Positions 1 through 10,823 are shown, numbered from the stretch's first letter. The stretch is DNA of 64,000 bases from Buchnera aphidicola (Hyadaphis tataricae) (GCF_005081445.1 NZ_CP034873.1:186001-250000); one strand, 5' to 3'. The notes: generated by a model from the sequence alone, not told the origin. Numbers and translations are program-made.

Positions 1-1
1 A

Positions 2-541
2 GTCTGTATAGACACTTCTATGGGATTCACCCCATTAGAAGGTTTGGTTATGGGTACTAGAAGTGGAGATATCGATCCCTCTATTATCTTTTTTATGCAT
101 AAAAAACTCAATATAAAAATTGATGATATTGAAAATATCTTGGCTAGACAATCAGGGTTATTAGGTTTAAGTGAAGTGAGTAGTGATTTTCGTTATTTTG
201 AAAGAAACTATGATATTGACGAAAGCGCTACAAGATCTGTAAATGTGTTTTGTCATAGATTAGCTAAATACATTTCTTCGTATACATCTGTGCTAAAAAA
301 TCGTTTGGATGCTTTAGTATTTACCGGTGGAATTGGAGAAAATGTGCCCTTGATTCGAAAATTAACTCTTTTCAAACTATCTTTATTAAATTTTAAAGTA
401 AATGTATCATTAAACGATAGTTTGAAACTAGGAAAATCTGGATTGATTACTGAATGTGATTCGCGTCCGGCGTTTGTTATTCCAACAAATGAAGAATTAT
501 TTATAGCTCAGGAAACCATGAAGATCATTAAGAAAACATAG
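2..541 (+). CDS. ackA: Acetate kinase, C-terminal part (5' end outside window)
   Basis: Acetate kinase makes ATP and acetate from acetyl phosphate in the cytoplasm. The reading frame is open to base 2 of the window, so the gene starts upstream and only its last 179 codons are seen. The first visible residues, [20 protein letters not shown], are the conserved acetate kinase segment around the catalytic region. [13 protein letters not shown] further on is the nucleotide-binding GGIGEN motif, and the C-terminus ([10 protein letters not shown]) matches the family end. It lies 37 bp upstream of pta on the same strand, the usual ackA-pta pair. An internal ATG at 20 is not the true start, because homology continues before it. 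Confidence 0.97.
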   Translation, partial: VCIDTSMGFTPLEGLVMGTRSGDIDPSIIFFMHKKLNIKIDDIENILARQSGLLGLSEVSSDFRYFERNYDIDESATRSVNVFCHRLAKYISSYTSVLKNRLDALVFTGGIGENVPLIRKLTLFKLSLLNFKVNVSLNDSLKLGKSGLITECDSRPAFVIPTNEELFIAQETMKIIKKT

Positions 542-578
542 TTTTTTATTGTTGAAATAATATTAATTTAGGATAATT

Positions 579-2708
579 ATGTCGCGTGTAATAATGTTAA
601 TTCCTTTAGATAATAATGTAGGCATCAGCACTATTAGTTTAAGTTTGATTTATTTTTTTAAAGAAAAAATATTTTATAGTGCTCCGAAAAAATCCATATT
701 ATATTTTTCTTGTGTAAACAATACTCATGACAGTATGTTTATTTTTCTCAAGAAACATTGTTCAAAATTTGTACATTTTTTAAAAAACATAGATTTTTCT
801 CAAGAAATTTTAAATTCTTCTGAATATTTTTCTTTACTAAATAAAACAATTGAAAACATTTATAAAAATAAAGCTTTATATGAATTGATTTTAATTGAAG
901 GTATACAACAATGTTTTCATGTTGATGCTACAGAAATAAACCATGATATTTCACAAAATGTAAGCGCAGAAGTAATTTTTTTAGATAATCTAAAAAAATA
1001 TTCTTTTCAAAATGTTCAAGAAAAAGTAAAAAAAATCAAATGCCTCACAAAAAGAAAAAAATATAAAAATGTTTTAGGTATTATTTTTAATAAAATAAAT
1101 TCTCCTTTGATTGAAAAAAAATATAGTTTTATAAAAAAGTTAAAGATTATCAATAATATTAACAAAAACATAATAACGTTAGTTGATCATGAAAAAATAT
1201 TCAGAAATGTACCATTTCCAATTATTGCCAGCATTCCTTGGAATAAAAATATCCAAGAAATATATTCAATAGATATTTACAAGTATTTAAATGTTGAACT
1301 AATTCATTTAGAAAAAAAATATAAAAACATTGTTAAAGAGATAATGATATTTGATGAAAATGATATCAATTTATTTAATAAAAACTCTTCTAATATTTTT
1401 GTGATTGTTGCTTTTAGTCGTTTGAAAGATTTTATAAAAATGCTTCATATTGTAAATGCCAACAAAAAAAAAATTATTGCCATTATATTAACGAGTACTT
1501 CTTTATCTAAAGAAAAAGTGATTTTTTTATGTAAAACATTAATAGAACAAAACATTGAGTTTTCTATTACAAAAAAAAATACCATTGAAATTTTAACTCA
1601 ATTGCAGAATTTTACTTTTCATGAAAAATTAAACAACATAGAGTATGTTAGTGCTTTAAAAGAGTATATTTGTAGTTTTTTTGATTTGTTTTATATTACT
1701 GCAAAAAAAAAGTTTACTTATGGTATTAAATACTCTCCAAAAGAGTTTTGTTATAATTTAAAATTATTGTCAAGAAAAAAAAATAAGCGTATTATACTAC
1801 CTGAATCATATGAAATTAGAATATTGCAAGCAGTTTCTATATGTCAGGAGAATAATATTGCACAATGTGTTCTATTAGGAGATGCAAAGAAGATTTATTC
1901 TATAGCGAATCATCATAATATTTTTTTACAAGATAATATTGAAATTATCAATCCTGATTCAATTAGAGAAAAATACATCAAACGTTTTTTAGAATTAAGA
2001 AAACATAAGGTTATAGATCAACATTTTGCAAGAAAACAACTAGAAAATAACATTACTTTAGCTACTTTAATACTTGAATCAAATGCAGTAGACGGATTAG
2101 TTTCTGGATCTGTTAATACGACTGCTGATACAATACGTCCCGCATTACAATTAATTAAAACTGATAATCATTCTTCATTAGTATCATCGAGCTTATTTAT
2201 GTTATTGCATGATGAAGTTTTAATTTATTCTGACTGCGCTATTAACATTAATCCTAATGCAGAAGAATTAGCAGAAATAGCGCTTCAAAGCTCACGTTTA
2301 TTAGAAATATTTGGAATAGAACCACGAATAGCGATGTTATCTTATTCTACTGGTTTTTCTGGATCTGGAAGTACAGTAGATAAAATAAGAACAGCAACTA
2401 GAATTGTTAAAAATAAAAAACCTAATGTAATAATAGATGGACCCATTCAGTATGATGCTGCTGTCTCCAAAACAGTATGTAAACTAAAAGCTCCTGATTC
2501 ACCTATTTTGGGTAGTGCAAATATATTTATATTTCCAGATTTAAATGCTGGAAATATAGCATATAAAGCAGTGCAAAGATCTGCAAATACTTTTGCTATA
2601 GGTCCAATTTTACAAGGCTTAAAAAAGCCAGTTAACGATTTATCTCGAGGAGCTTCAGTAGAAGATATAATATATACTATTGCGCTGACATCAATTCAAG
2701 CTATATAA
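579..2708 (+). CDS. pta: Phosphate acetyltransferase
   Basis: Converts acetyl-CoA and phosphate to acetyl phosphate and CoA, feeding AckA. At 709 aa it is close to the E. coli long form (714 aa). The N-terminal BioD-like region starts with the conserved MSRVIMLIP, and the middle DRTGG-like region spans roughly residues 220-370. Both are strongly AT-drifted and Lys/Ile/Asn-rich, and the FKP segment after the first strand is not recognisable. The catalytic C-terminal PTA domain (about 390-709) is well conserved: RIILPE, VDGLVSGSVNTTADTIRP, SSLVSS, ideal family motifs through DGPIQYDAA and KPVNDLSRGA. Purifying selection therefore seems concentrated on the catalytic domain. It probably shares a transcript with ackA. 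Confidence 0.97.
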   Translation: MSRVIMLIPLDNNVGISTISLSLIYFFKEKIFYSAPKKSILYFSCVNNTHDSMFIFLKKHCSKFVHFLKNIDFSQEILNSSEYFSLLNKTIENIYKNKALYELILIEGIQQCFHVDATEINHDISQNVSAEVIFLDNLKKYSFQNVQEKVKKIKCLTKRKKYKNVLGIIFNKINSPLIEKKYSFIKKLKIINNINKNIITLVDHEKIFRNVPFPIIASIPWNKNIQEIYSIDIYKYLNVELIHLEKKYKNIVKEIMIFDENDINLFNKNSSNIFVIVAFSRLKDFIKMLHIVNANKKKIIAIILTSTSLSKEKVIFLCKTLIEQNIEFSITKKNTIEILTQLQNFTFHEKLNNIEYVSALKEYICSFFDLFYITAKKKFTYGIKYSPKEFCYNLKLLSRKKNKRIILPESYEIRILQAVSICQENNIAQCVLLGDAKKIYSIANHHNIFLQDNIEIINPDSIREKYIKRFLELRKHKVIDQHFARKQLENNITLATLILESNAVDGLVSGSVNTTADTIRPALQLIKTDNHSSLVSSSLFMLLHDEVLIYSDCAININPNAEELAEIALQSSRLLEIFGIEPRIAMLSYSTGFSGSGSTVDKIRTATRIVKNKKPNVIIDGPIQYDAAVSKTVCKLKAPDSPILGSANIFIFPDLNAGNIAYKAVQRSANTFAIGPILQGLKKPVNDLSRGASVEDIIYTIALTSIQAI

Positions 2709-2721
2709 AAATATGATTTGT

Positions 2722-3018
2722 TTATATTTTTATTGAAATGTTGCCATCAGGTATGCAGCAACATGACAGAATTTCTTGATTTCTCAATAAAGCAGCCATA
2801 GGCTGTTTTATTGAATACAGTATTTTTCCTTTAATAAGTTTCACTCGACACATGCCGCAATAACCAGATCTACATTGGTATTCTATTGGAATGTTATTCC
2901 ATTCTAAAAAAAATAACAATGAGTTTTGTTTCTTTCTATATATAATTTTTTTTTTTAAATTGATTATAAAAACTATAGGATGAATAATTTTATAATTTAA
3001 ATTTTTTGAATTCATCAT
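2722..3018 (-). CDS. yfaE: 2Fe-2S ferredoxin YfaE, diferric-tyrosyl cofactor maintenance
   Basis: Small plant-type [2Fe-2S] ferredoxin that, in E. coli, helps to maintain the diferric-tyrosyl radical cofactor of ribonucleotide reductase NrdB. The cluster ligands are visible as CRSGYCGMC, a C-x4-C-x2-C pattern, followed by the distal Cys in LSCCC. The predicted 98 aa is slightly longer than the E. coli protein (84 aa), mainly at the N-terminus. The gene overlaps the 3' end of nrdB by 29 bases, so the two are almost certainly translated together. A start a few codons downstream is possible, as the first dozen residues are not conserved. Confidence 0.93.
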   Translation of the reverse strand: MMNSKNLNYKIIHPIVFIINLKKKIIYRKKQNSLLFFLEWNNIPIEYQCRSGYCGMCRVKLIKGKILYSIKQPMAALLRNQEILSCCCIPDGNISIKI

Positions 3019-4120
3019 GTGAGACTTCTGAATCGATTTGTCCTACTAAATAAGAACTGATTTCAGTTTCTTGAGGTGCTGTTTGCACATAATCTGAAGT
3101 TAACCAAGAATTAATCCAAGGAATAGGATTTGATGTTTTTTCAAAAGGCATTTTTAAACCTATAGAATACATGCGAATGTTTGTAATATATTCTATATAT
3201 TGACAAATAATATCTTTATTTAATCCTAACATAGATCCATTTTGAAATAAATATTCAGCCCACTTTTTTTCTTGTTCTGCCGCTGAAATGAATATTTTTA
3301 TAGCCTCTTCTTTACATTCTAAAACAATTTTAGACATTAATTCTGTATCATTCATATTACTTATAAGATTTAAAATATGTTGTGTACCAGTTAAATGTAA
3401 TGCTTCATCTCTTGCAATTAATCTTATAATTTTTGCATTTCCTTCCATTAATTCTCTTTCTGCAAAAGCAAAGGAACAAGCAAAACTAACATAAAATCTA
3501 ATAGCTTCTAACACGTTAACGCTAATTAAACATAAATATAATTTTTTTTTTAATGTATTTAAATTAATATTAATTTTATTTTCATTAATGATATGTTCCC
3601 CTTCTCCTAATAAGTGCCAATAACTAGTATAATTTATTAATTCATCATAATAAATAGAAATATTTTGCGCTCTATCATTAATATGTTTATTTGAAATGAT
3701 ATCATCAAATATTAATGATGGTGAATTAACAATATTTCTAATAATATGCGTATAAGAACGTGAATGAATAGTTTCTGAAAAAGACCAAGTTTCGATCCAT
3801 GTTTCTAATTCAGGAATAGAAATAATCGGTAAAAACGCTACATTAGGACTTCTACCTTGAATAGAATCTAGCAATGTTTGATATTTTAAATTGCTTATAA
3901 AAATATGTTTTTCATTATCGGGTAAATTTTGATAATCAATTCTATCTCTTGAAAGATCTATTTCTTCTGGTCTCCAAAAAAAAGATAATTGTTTTTCAAT
4001 CAACTTTTCAAATATATTGTATTTTTGTTGATCGTATCTAGCAATATTTACAGGTTGTCCAAAAAACATTGGTTCTTTTAGTTGATTATTTTTTTTTTTT
4101 GAAAAAATTGTATAAGACAT
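2990..4120 (-). CDS. nrdB: Ribonucleoside-diphosphate reductase class Ia, beta subunit
   Basis: The R2 subunit, carrying the di-iron tyrosyl radical needed by NrdA to make deoxyribonucleotides. It is 376 aa, the same as E. coli. SETIHSRSY near residues 115-123 supplies Glu and His iron ligands and the radical Tyr123, LLDSIQGR carries the Asp ligand near 85, and RDEALH the later Glu and His. A GAGGT ribosome binding site lies before the ATG. The start region contains a run of 12 As (4089-4100 on the plus strand) at codons 7-11, in frame but slippage-prone. It lies between nrdA and yfaE on the same strand. Confidence 0.97.
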   Translation of the reverse strand: MSYTIFSKKKNNQLKEPMFFGQPVNIARYDQQKYNIFEKLIEKQLSFFWRPEEIDLSRDRIDYQNLPDNEKHIFISNLKYQTLLDSIQGRSPNVAFLPIISIPELETWIETWSFSETIHSRSYTHIIRNIVNSPSLIFDDIISNKHINDRAQNISIYYDELINYTSYWHLLGEGEHIINENKININLNTLKKKLYLCLISVNVLEAIRFYVSFACSFAFAERELMEGNAKIIRLIARDEALHLTGTQHILNLISNMNDTELMSKIVLECKEEAIKIFISAAEQEKKWAEYLFQNGSMLGLNKDIICQYIEYITNIRMYSIGLKMPFEKTSNPIPWINSWLTSDYVQTAPQETEISSYLVGQIDSEVSHDEFKKFKL

Positions 4121-4182
4121 ATATTATACCTCATAATGTATTTATTATTTTAGTAAAATATTTATGAATGTGTAAATATGTC

Positions 4183-6465
4183 TTATATAACACATGAACC
4201 ACTGTCACAAATATTTTCTGCTATATCAACTACAATGTTTTGATCATCTTTAGTGCCATCTCGAACGTTTTGATAATATAATGTTTTTAGACCCAATTTA
4301 TATGATAATAGTAAATCATAAAGCAATTGCTTCATGGGTATTTTGTTATTTGAGAATCTCTTAGGATCATAATGAGTATTTGTTGAAATCGCTTGATCAA
4401 TAAATTTTTGCATAATTCCAGCTAATTGCAAATATCCTACATTATTTGGTATATCCCAAAGTAGTTCATATTGAGATTTTAATTTTTTATAATTTGGCAC
4501 CACTTGACGTAATATTCCATCTTTTGATACTTTGATACTAACGAATCCTCTTGGTGGTTCAATACCATTAGTTGCATTAGATATTTGTGAAGATGTTTCT
4601 GAAGGCATTAGAGCTGATAATGTGGAGTTTCTTAAACCGTATTTTTTAATTTTATGGCGTAATGCGTTCCAATCTAAATGCAACGGTTCTTGGCATATTT
4701 CATCAATGTATTTTTTGTATGTGTCTATAGGTAATTTTCCTAAATAATAGTTGGTTTCATGAAATGAAGAGCAAGCGCCTTTTTCTTTAGCTAGTTGGCA
4801 AGATGCCTGTATTAAATAATATTGCATTGCTTCAAAAGTTCTATGTGTTAAGTTATTTGCACTGCCATCTGAATAACGTACTTTGTTTTTAGCTAAAAAG
4901 TATGCGAAATTAATAACTCCTATTCCTAAAGATCGTCTTGAAATAGATGAGTGTTTTGCTGATACTATAGGATAATTTTGATATTCTAATATTTCATCTA
5001 ATGCTCTTACAGCTAGTATAGACAATTCTTGAAAGTCATTCAAGTCATTAATCTTTCCTAGATTAAAAGCACATAGTGTGCAGAGTGCAATTTCTCCATT
5101 GGTATCATGCAGATTAAGCAATGGTTTAGTTGGAAGTGTAATCTCTAAACATAAATTAGATTGTTTTATTGGTGCTATTGTTGAATTAAATGGACTATGT
5201 GCGTTACAATGATCTACATGTTGTATATAAATACGTCCAGTAGAAGTTCTTTCTTGCATCATTAACGAAAATAAATCTAATGCTTTAATACTTTTTTTTC
5301 TGATGTTTTTGTCATGTTCATATTGTATATATATTTTTTTAAATGCTTTTTGATTAGAAAAAAATGTTTCATATAATTTTGGCACATCAGATGGACTAAA
5401 CAATGTAATACTTTTTCCTGATAACAATCGTTCATACATTAATTGATTAATTTGCACTGCATAGTCTACATGACGTACTCTATTATCTTCAACTCCCCGA
5501 TTGTTTTTTAACACTAATAAGTTTTCAATTTCTAAATGCCATATCGGATAAAAAATTGTTGCAGCTCCACCTCTTACGCCACCTTGAGAACAGGATTTTA
5601 CTGCACTTTGAAAATATTTATAAAACGGAATGCATCCAGTATGAAATGCTTCTCCATTTCGAATGGGACTCCCAATAGCGCGAATTTTTCCAGCATTAAT
5701 ACCAATGCCTGCACGTTGCGAAACATATTTTACAATAGCACTGCTGGTTGCATTAATAGAATCAAGATTATCGTCACATTCAATTAAAACACAAGAACTA
5801 AATTGACGTGTCGGTGTTCTTACTCCTGACATAATTGGAGTTGGTAATGAGATTTTAAATGTTGAAATCGCATTATAAAATCTATAAATATAATTCATTC
5901 GAGTGTTTTTTGGATATTTAGCAAATAAACATGCAGATATTAAAATATATAAAAACTGTGCACTTTCATAGATTTTTCCAGTAATTCGATTTTGTATGAG
6001 ATATTTTCCTTCAAGTTGTTTAACTGCTGCATATGAAAAATTCATATCTCTCCAATGATCAATAAAAGTATTCATTTGTGAAAATTCTTCATAAGAATAA
6101 TTTTTTAATAAATTATGATCATATTTTCCTAAAAACACGATTTTTTTTACATGTTCATATAAACTTGGAGGTTCAAATTTACCATAAGCTTTTTTTCTTA
6201 GATGAAAAATAGCTAATCTTGCAGCCATATATTGATAGTCTGGTGTTTCTTTTGAAATTAAATCAGCAGCAGCTTTAATAATTGTTTCATGAATATTAAT
6301 AGTAGTAATATTATTATAGAATTGAATTCTAGAACGTAACTCCACTTGAGAAACAGATACGTCACTTAATCCTTCAGCAGCCCAATTCAATACTTTATGT
6401 ATTTTCTCTAAATTGATTGGTTCTTTTTTCCCATTACGTTTAATAACAAAAATGCTATTGTCCAT
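4183..6465 (-). CDS. nrdA: Ribonucleoside-diphosphate reductase class Ia, alpha subunit
   Basis: Catalytic and allosteric subunit that reduces NDPs to dNDPs. Its 760 aa matches the E. coli protein (761 aa). The N-terminal ATP-cone begins with VIKRNGKKEPI. Active-site segments include SSCVLIECDD, NLCLEITLPT with the radical Cys region (ALCTLCAFNLG), and the C-terminal tail ends CDSGSCVI, keeping the two redox-relay cysteines that accept electrons from thioredoxin or glutaredoxin. It is 62 bp upstream of nrdB and part of the nrdA-nrdB-yfaE unit. No NrdR box was searched for beyond reading, and none was noticed. Confidence 0.98.
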   Translation of the reverse strand: MDNSIFVIKRNGKKEPINLEKIHKVLNWAAEGLSDVSVSQVELRSRIQFYNNITTINIHETIIKAAADLISKETPDYQYMAARLAIFHLRKKAYGKFEPPSLYEHVKKIVFLGKYDHNLLKNYSYEEFSQMNTFIDHWRDMNFSYAAVKQLEGKYLIQNRITGKIYESAQFLYILISACLFAKYPKNTRMNYIYRFYNAISTFKISLPTPIMSGVRTPTRQFSSCVLIECDDNLDSINATSSAIVKYVSQRAGIGINAGKIRAIGSPIRNGEAFHTGCIPFYKYFQSAVKSCSQGGVRGGAATIFYPIWHLEIENLLVLKNNRGVEDNRVRHVDYAVQINQLMYERLLSGKSITLFSPSDVPKLYETFFSNQKAFKKIYIQYEHDKNIRKKSIKALDLFSLMMQERTSTGRIYIQHVDHCNAHSPFNSTIAPIKQSNLCLEITLPTKPLLNLHDTNGEIALCTLCAFNLGKINDLNDFQELSILAVRALDEILEYQNYPIVSAKHSSISRRSLGIGVINFAYFLAKNKVRYSDGSANNLTHRTFEAMQYYLIQASCQLAKEKGACSSFHETNYYLGKLPIDTYKKYIDEICQEPLHLDWNALRHKIKKYGLRNSTLSALMPSETSSQISNATNGIEPPRGFVSIKVSKDGILRQVVPNYKKLKSQYELLWDIPNNVGYLQLAGIMQKFIDQAISTNTHYDPKRFSNNKIPMKQLLYDLLLSYKLGLKTLYYQNVRDGTKDDQNIVVDIAENICDSGSCVI

Positions 6466-6548
6466 ATTAATTTTTGACTTATTTTTAAAAGATTGAAAAG
6501 GTATAGTGTTAAAAATATTGATTTTTTATTGTTGTAATTAAAAAATTT

Positions 6549-9029
6549 TTATATAGATTCTACAATTTTTTGTAAAGCTACAACTTTTTCATTTTTCGCT
6601 GTTCTAATTAGTATCACGCCTTGTGTATTTCTGCCTAATACACCGACTTCAGATACTCTTATTCTAACTAGTGTTCCCGCATTAGTAATCATCATAATTT
6701 GATCTTTGTCTAATACTTGAAGTGCGCCAATTATTTTACCATTTTTTGTAGTAATTTTGATTGATATTACACCTTGAGTGGCTCTTGATTTAATAGGAAA
6801 ATCATTTATTTTTGTGCGCTTTCCGTAACCGTTTTTTGTTGCAATTAAAATACTTCCTTTGTTATTTGGTACAATGAGAGAGACTACTTTATCATTTTTT
6901 TTGATTTTTATACCTTTAACGCCAGATGCTGTTCTGCCCATAGTTCTAACACTATTCTCTAAAAACTGAACTACTTTTCCGTTTTGTGTAAATAACATAA
7001 TATGATTGTTTCCATTAGTTAAAGAAACTCCAATTAATTCATCGTTAGAATGTAAATTAATAGCAATTATCCCTGAACATCGAGGTTTTTTAAATTGACT
7101 TAAAGCGCTTTTTTTTACTATTCCGTTAGAAGTAGCCATAAAAATATTAAGATTATCTTTATATTCGTGTACCGGTAGTATTGCTGTAATTCTTTCTTTA
7201 TTAGTTAAAGGTAATAAGTTGACTATAGGTTTGCCTTTAGCATGTCTACTTGATTCAGGTAATTGGTATACTTTCATCGAATATAAAAGACCACGACTAG
7301 AAAAACATAATATAGTATCGTGTGTATTGGCAATGACTAAACTTTCTATAAAATCTTCTTCTTTGATTTTTACTGCTGATTTGCCTTTACCACCACGTCT
7401 TTGAGCATTATAATCAGAAATAGGTTGATATTTTACATATCCAGAATGAGATAAAGTAACTACAACATCTTCTTGAGTAATTAGATCTTCAATATTAATA
7501 TCAGTGTAACCGTCAATAATTTTTGTTTTTCTTGGATCTTTAAATGTCTTTTTTAAGAACAATAATTCTTCTTTTATTACGCTTAGCATGCGATTTTTGT
7601 TCTGAAGAATGTTATTTAGTTCTTCTTTTTTTTCTATTAGCTCGTTTCTCTCGTCAATAATATTATTTTTTTCTAAAGTAGTTAATTTATTTAAACGCAG
7701 TTCTAAAATAGCTTGTACTTGTTTTTCAGTAAAAAAAATTTTTTCATTATTACAAGAGATAGAGTTGTTTTTTATTATCGAGCTCCATTCTTGTTGCATC
7801 ATTAAATTTTTTGCATCTGTTGAGTTTTTTGAAAATTTTATCAAATTAATAATTAAATCAATATTTATTAAAGCAAGGTTTAATCCTTCTAAAATATGAA
7901 TGCGATCACAGGCTTTTTTTAGTTCAAATAAGCTACGTCGTTTAATAATTTCTTTTCTGTGAGATACAAAATTTTTTAAGATTTCTTTTAAAGATAAAGT
8001 TTTTGGTTTTCCATGACACAATGCTACCATATTTATGCCAAAAGAAATTTGCAATGGGGTCAAGGAGTATAATTGATTTAAAATAATTTCTGACATAATT
8101 TCTTTTTTTATTTCAATTACAATTCTCATACCGTCTTTATCTGATTCGTCACGTAAAGCTGTAATACCATCAATCTTTTTTTCTCTCACTAAATCAGCTA
8201 TTTTTTCAATTAAACGTGATTTATTAACCTGATAGGGTAATTCAGTAAACACAATAGATTTTTTTTTGCTTTTTTTATTGTGTTCAATAAGATTGTTAGC
8301 TCTAATATAAATTTTCCCTTTTCCCGTACGATACGCTTCTTCAATTCCTCTTTTTCCATTAATTATACCAGCCGTTGGAAAATCTGGACCGGGTATATAT
8401 TGTATTAATTCTTCTAAAGTAATGTCGTTGTTTTTTATATACGCCAAGCAACCATCAATAACTTCAGATAAATTATGAGGTGGAATATTTGTAGCCATGC
8501 CTACTGCAATGCCAGAAGAACCGTTTATTAAAAGATTAGGGATTTTTGAAGGAAGAATTTCTGGTATATATTCTGTGCCATCATAATTTGGTATAAATTG
8601 AACAGTATTTTTTTCTAAATCATTTAGCAGTTCATGAGCGATTTTCGACATTCGCACTTCTGTATATCTCATCGCAGCTGCGGAATCTCCATCTATAGAT
8701 CCAAAATTTCCTTGACCATCAATAAGTGTATAGCGTAATGAAAATTTTTGAGCCATACGAACTATAGCATCATATACTGCTGAATCTCCATGTGGATGAT
8801 ATTTTCCGATAACATCACCTACTACTCGAGCTGATTTTTTATATGCTTTATTCCAATTATTATTTAATACGTGCATTGCAAACAAGATTCTTCGATGAAC
8901 AGGTTTTAATCCATCTCTTACGTCAGGAAGGGCTCTTCCAACTATTACAGACATTGCATAGTCTAAATAAGAACGTTTTAACTCTTCTTCAATATTAATT
9001 TGCACAATATTTCGTTCAGGGTCTGTCAT
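6549..9029 (-). CDS. gyrA: DNA gyrase subunit A
   Basis: Breakage-reunion subunit of gyrase, which negatively supercoils the chromosome with GyrB. The N-terminus holds the conserved [17 protein letters not shown] region. [10 protein letters not shown] is the quinolone-resistance region with Ser and Asp in the sensitive-type state, and AAAMRYTE carries the catalytic tyrosine. The C-terminal beta-pinwheel has an intact GyrA box, QRRGGKG. At 826 aa it is about 50 aa shorter than E. coli GyrA (875 aa). The loss is mostly the acidic C-terminal tail, as the protein stops soon after the last pinwheel blade. It is transcribed away from the DUF2076 gene. Confidence 0.98.
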   Translation of the reverse strand: MTDPERNIVQINIEEELKRSYLDYAMSVIVGRALPDVRDGLKPVHRRILFAMHVLNNNWNKAYKKSARVVGDVIGKYHPHGDSAVYDAIVRMAQKFSLRYTLIDGQGNFGSIDGDSAAAMRYTEVRMSKIAHELLNDLEKNTVQFIPNYDGTEYIPEILPSKIPNLLINGSSGIAVGMATNIPPHNLSEVIDGCLAYIKNNDITLEELIQYIPGPDFPTAGIINGKRGIEEAYRTGKGKIYIRANNLIEHNKKSKKKSIVFTELPYQVNKSRLIEKIADLVREKKIDGITALRDESDKDGMRIVIEIKKEIMSEIILNQLYSLTPLQISFGINMVALCHGKPKTLSLKEILKNFVSHRKEIIKRRSLFELKKACDRIHILEGLNLALINIDLIINLIKFSKNSTDAKNLMMQQEWSSIIKNNSISCNNEKIFFTEKQVQAILELRLNKLTTLEKNNIIDERNELIEKKEELNNILQNKNRMLSVIKEELLFLKKTFKDPRKTKIIDGYTDINIEDLITQEDVVVTLSHSGYVKYQPISDYNAQRRGGKGKSAVKIKEEDFIESLVIANTHDTILCFSSRGLLYSMKVYQLPESSRHAKGKPIVNLLPLTNKERITAILPVHEYKDNLNIFMATSNGIVKKSALSQFKKPRCSGIIAINLHSNDELIGVSLTNGNNHIMLFTQNGKVVQFLENSVRTMGRTASGVKGIKIKKNDKVVSLIVPNNKGSILIATKNGYGKRTKINDFPIKSRATQGVISIKITTKNGKIIGALQVLDKDQIMMITNAGTLVRIRVSEVGVLGRNTQGVILIRTAKNEKVVALQKIVESI

Positions 9030-9279
9030 AAGACTATCATCTCTATTGATATTGCAATAATAAAATTAAGAAAAAATTATAACATAATTCATCTATTTGA
9101 TGCATCCAAAGAAAACTATTATCATAAACAATATATCTTTATTAAAAAATAAATTTTTTAATAAAATTTTTTTACATATTGTTTATTTTTAACGAAAGTA
9201 TTATAATTTTTTTTAAAAATATTTATAATTTCATGATATACGACTTATTAATTAATTTGTTCTTAAAATGAGGTGTTAT

Positions 9280-9981
9280 ATGGAAGATCAAGAAAAAAAA
9301 TTAATAGAAGGTTTATTTCATCGCTTAAAAAATACTGAATTACATTCTAATGAAAGAGATGATCAAGCAGATGAATTAATTCAAAAATTAGTAAAGACAC
9401 AACCCTTTTCTTCTTATTATATGACTCAAACAATCTTAATTCAAGAAACAGCCATAAAAAAAATGAGCATACAAATAGAAGAATTAAAAAAACGCATTGA
9501 AGAATTAAAAAATCATAATACTAGCAAAAAAACAAGTTTTTTATCAAACTTTTTTAAAAGTAATTCTTCTTCTGAAAATAAATCTTTAGATGACAACGTA
9601 TGGAAAAATGATACACGCCTACAATCTGATCGTATTAATCCAAATATATCTTCACCTGTTGTACAACAAACACCGACAATCACTAGAAATAGTAGTTTTC
9701 TTAGTAATGCTTTACAAACTGCTACAGGTGTAGCAGGTGGGATGATTTTGGGAAATATGTTAATGAATGTTTTTAGTCATTCAAAGCCGGAAGAAGAGGT
9801 TATTGATACAATTAATCATCATGAATCATCTGTCATCAATCATGATCATGAATATCCATCAGATGAACAGCATGATCATTTTGTAGATTATGAAACTACC
9901 GAACCAGAAACACATACATATGCTTCAGATAATTATGAAAATTTTGATGAAATAGATCACAACGATGATAATTTTATTTAA
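9280..9981 (+). CDS. DUF2076 family protein of unknown function
   Basis: 233 aa. The N-terminus (MEDQEKKLIEGLFHRLKN... then SSYYMTQTILIQE and a charged coiled-coil-like helix) is the DUF2076 pattern. A Gly- and Ala-rich hydrophobic segment near residues 144-170 (TATGVAGGMILGNMLMN) is also typical and could be membrane-associated. The last 60 residues are packed with Asp, Glu and His, which suggests a disordered, perhaps metal-binding, tail. The start at 9280 is preferred over the ATG at 9268 because AGGTG sits 4 bases before it and the family begins with this segment. No function is known to me. It stands alone between gyrA and a peroxiredoxin gene. Confidence 0.85.
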   Translation: MEDQEKKLIEGLFHRLKNTELHSNERDDQADELIQKLVKTQPFSSYYMTQTILIQETAIKKMSIQIEELKKRIEELKNHNTSKKTSFLSNFFKSNSSSENKSLDDNVWKNDTRLQSDRINPNISSPVVQQTPTITRNSSFLSNALQTATGVAGGMILGNMLMNVFSHSKPEEEVIDTINHHESSVINHDHEYPSDEQHDHFVDYETTEPETHTYASDNYENFDEIDHNDDNFI

Positions 9982-10036
9982 ACTAAATTGCATATATTGT
10001 TTAAATATAATACATATTTTTGATAAAATAAAAAAT

Positions 10037-10068
10037 AAAGCCAGCATAAAATATTTTTTGCTGACTTT
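10037..10068 (-). terminator. Bidirectional terminator between DUF2076 gene and ahpC
   Basis: Inverted repeat AAAGCCAGCA / TGCTGACTTT (10-bp arms with one G-U type mismatch, 12-nt loop) between two convergent genes. On the minus strand the stem is followed by ATTTTTTATTTT, a good rho-independent signal for the peroxiredoxin gene. On the plus strand it is followed by a weaker T-rich stretch. Confidence 0.7.
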
Positions 10069-10076
10069 AGTTTTGT

Positions 10077-10670
10077 TTAATAACGTTGACTTAAATATTT
10101 AGATACGCCTTCTAAAGAGGGTTTCATACCATCTTGACCTTTTTTCCAATTAGCAGGACAAACTTCTCCGTGCTCTTCATGAAAATTAATGGCATCAACC
10201 ATTCTTATTATTTCTTCAATACTTCTTCCAAATGGCAGATCATTAACTATTTGATGACGAATGATCCCCTTTGAATCGATTAAAAATGATGCCCTTAAGG
10301 CTACACCAAGAACCGGATGTTCGATACCATAAGCTTTTTGAATATCTCTCTTGATATCAGAAATCATAGGAAAATTGATTTTTCCGATACCTCCATTTTT
10401 AGGTGATGTGTTCTTCCATGCTTGATGAACAAACACACTATCTATAGAAATACCAACAATTCTAACATTTCTTTTTTTAAATTCTATATAACTTTTACTT
10501 AATTCTATAATTTCTGATGGACAAACAAAAGTAAAATCCATAGGCCAGAAAAATAATATTATTTTTTTATTTTTGGAATATTTTTTAAAATCAAATTCCT
10601 GTATAATTTCATTGTTTTCCAAAATTGCTGGAGCTATAAAATTTGGTGCGCTTTGTGTTACTAAAACCAT
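10077..10670 (-). CDS. AhpC/Prx1-type 2-Cys peroxiredoxin
   Basis: Thiol peroxidase that reduces hydrogen peroxide and organic peroxides. The 197 aa include the peroxidatic cysteine in DFTFVCPSEI (Cys50) and the resolving cysteine in GEVCPANW (Cys171), the arrangement of typical 2-Cys peroxiredoxins, so it should act as a dimer. The sequence resembles the AhpC/TSA family member kept in Buchnera rather than E. coli AhpC itself. No ahpF lies nearby, so the reductant is unknown. With sodA in this window it forms part of the small oxidative-stress set. It ends at a strong terminator. Confidence 0.93.
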   Translation of the reverse strand: MVLVTQSAPNFIAPAILENNEIIQEFDFKKYSKNKKIILFFWPMDFTFVCPSEIIELSKSYIEFKKRNVRIVGISIDSVFVHQAWKNTSPKNGGIGKINFPMISDIKRDIQKAYGIEHPVLGVALRASFLIDSKGIIRHQIVNDLPFGRSIEEIIRMVDAINFHEEHGEVCPANWKKGQDGMKPSLEGVSKYLSQRY

Positions 10671-10823
10671 TTTTTTTCCTATTATTTTATATTCAATTAA
10701 TATACTAAAATATGTATTCTTAACAAAAGTAAGATATAATGAAACATGTTCTTTTGATAGAAAAAATTTATAAAATAAAAATTAACTGATTTTTTAAACT
10801 TTTTAAGTAATGGACAATGTCAT

